8,814 nt of DNA from JANLYQ01 sp031365725. Its GTDB lineage: Bacteria; Actinomycetota; Actinomycetes; JACCUZ01. A program made the translations under genes and the position numbers. Under the pieces are notes generated by a model that made no database searches, was not told the DNA's origin, and saw only the letters and a list, made by a program, of their open reading frames with translations. Positions 8,411 to 8,814 of the stretch are shown piece after piece (position 1 is the first letter of the stretch; each line of letters begins with the position of its first letter). The stretch covers positions 1 to 8,814 of the forward strand of contig JANLYQ010000090.1 in the NCBI GenBank assembly GCA_031365725.1, written 5' to 3'.

Positions 8411-8814
8411 GTGGCACGACGCTGCTCACCCGGGTCGCCCCGCCGGGGCTCGGCCTCGGGCTCGGTCGTCGGCTCTTCGGCACCGGCGGCGCGCGTTATC
8501 TCGTCGAGCGCAACGTGCGCGTCTACCGCGCCGGCTGGACCTTGTTGGTGTCGGGCATCTTCGAGCCGATCTTCTACCTGTTCTCCCTCGGTGTCGGGGT
8601 GTCCAAGCTGGTCGGACAGGTGGCTCTGCCCGACGGTCGGCTGGTGACCTACACCGCGTTCGTGGCGCCCGCGATGCTCGCCTCCTCGGCGATGAACGGC
8701 GCGCTCTACGACGCCACCTTCAACCTGTTCTTCAAGCTGAAGTACAACAAGCTGTACGACGCTGTGCTGGCCACCCCCGTCACCCCGGTCGACGTGGCGG
8801 TGGGCGAGATCGGC
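8407..8814 (+). CDS. ABC-2 type transporter permease, second subunit (incomplete at window end)
   Basis: The first 136 codons of a second membrane subunit run off the right edge in frame; about half the protein is seen. It starts at the ATG overlapping the previous stop (ATGA at 8407-8410). A basic N-terminus (about 1-45, including RYLVERNVRVYR) leads into a first hydrophobic segment at about 47-68 (WTLLVSGIFEPIFYLFSLGV) and a second at about 86-105 (YTAFVAPAMLASSAMNGALY). DATFNLFFKLKYNKLYDAVL then matches in position and pattern the FEATYPV...KWQKQYHAQL stretch of the first permease, including the following A(T/S)P turn. So this is a paralogue of the upstream gene, not a copy: identity between them looks low. 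Together they should form the two unlike membrane halves of one exporter driven by two copies of the ATPase. The distal part, stop and any further operon genes are outside the window. Confidence 0.93.
   Translation, partial: MSGTTLLTRVAPPGLGLGLGRRLFGTGGARYLVERNVRVYRAGWTLLVSGIFEPIFYLFSLGVGVSKLVGQVALPDGRLVTYTAFVAPAMLASSAMNGALYDATFNLFFKLKYNKLYDAVLATPVTPVDVAVGEIG

Overview
The window is chromosomal DNA from a high-GC Gram-positive bacterium (Actinomycetota). GC is roughly 70% by eye, third codon positions are strongly G/C in every real gene, genes are joined by ATGA-type stop/start overlaps, and the helicase is the long Lhr form typical of actinomycetes. A relative of Intrasporangiaceae/Dermatophilaceae is possible, but the sequence alone does not prove it.

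Layout: a divergent pair of gene blocks meets near 6500-6560. Leftward (minus strand) lie a 62-codon acidic, proline-rich small ORF (6497-6309), the full-length DNA repair helicase Lhr (6234-1621), an uncharacterised 153-aa protein (1624-1163), and an FAD-linked alditol oxidase-like protein that leaves the window at its left edge (1166-1). The last three genes overlap by ATGA at both junctions, so they are very probably cotranscribed and translationally coupled. Rightward (plus strand) lies an ABC-2 type exporter: a DrrA/NodI-like ATPase (6561-7559), a first NodJ-like permease (7559-8410) and a second, divergent permease (8407 to the right edge, incomplete). These also overlap by 1 and 4 bases.

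Functionally, the left block combines ATP-driven 3'-5' DNA translocation and unwinding (Lhr) with a flavoprotein that, if it acts like Streptomyces AldO, oxidises a polyol with O2 and makes H2O2. There is no clear pathway link between them, and the 153-aa protein between them is unknown. The right block is one exporter built from one ATPase and two different membrane subunits; its substrate cannot be read from the sequence.

There is no gene-free stretch over 300 bases. The only gaps are 6235-6308 and 6498-6560. I see no tRNA, rRNA, CRISPR array, insertion sequence or other mobile element. I do not find convincing evidence of a new multi-gene system. The points most worth a second look are the lhr-hypothetical-alditol oxidase coupling, the 153-aa protein, and the small ORF upstream of lhr.
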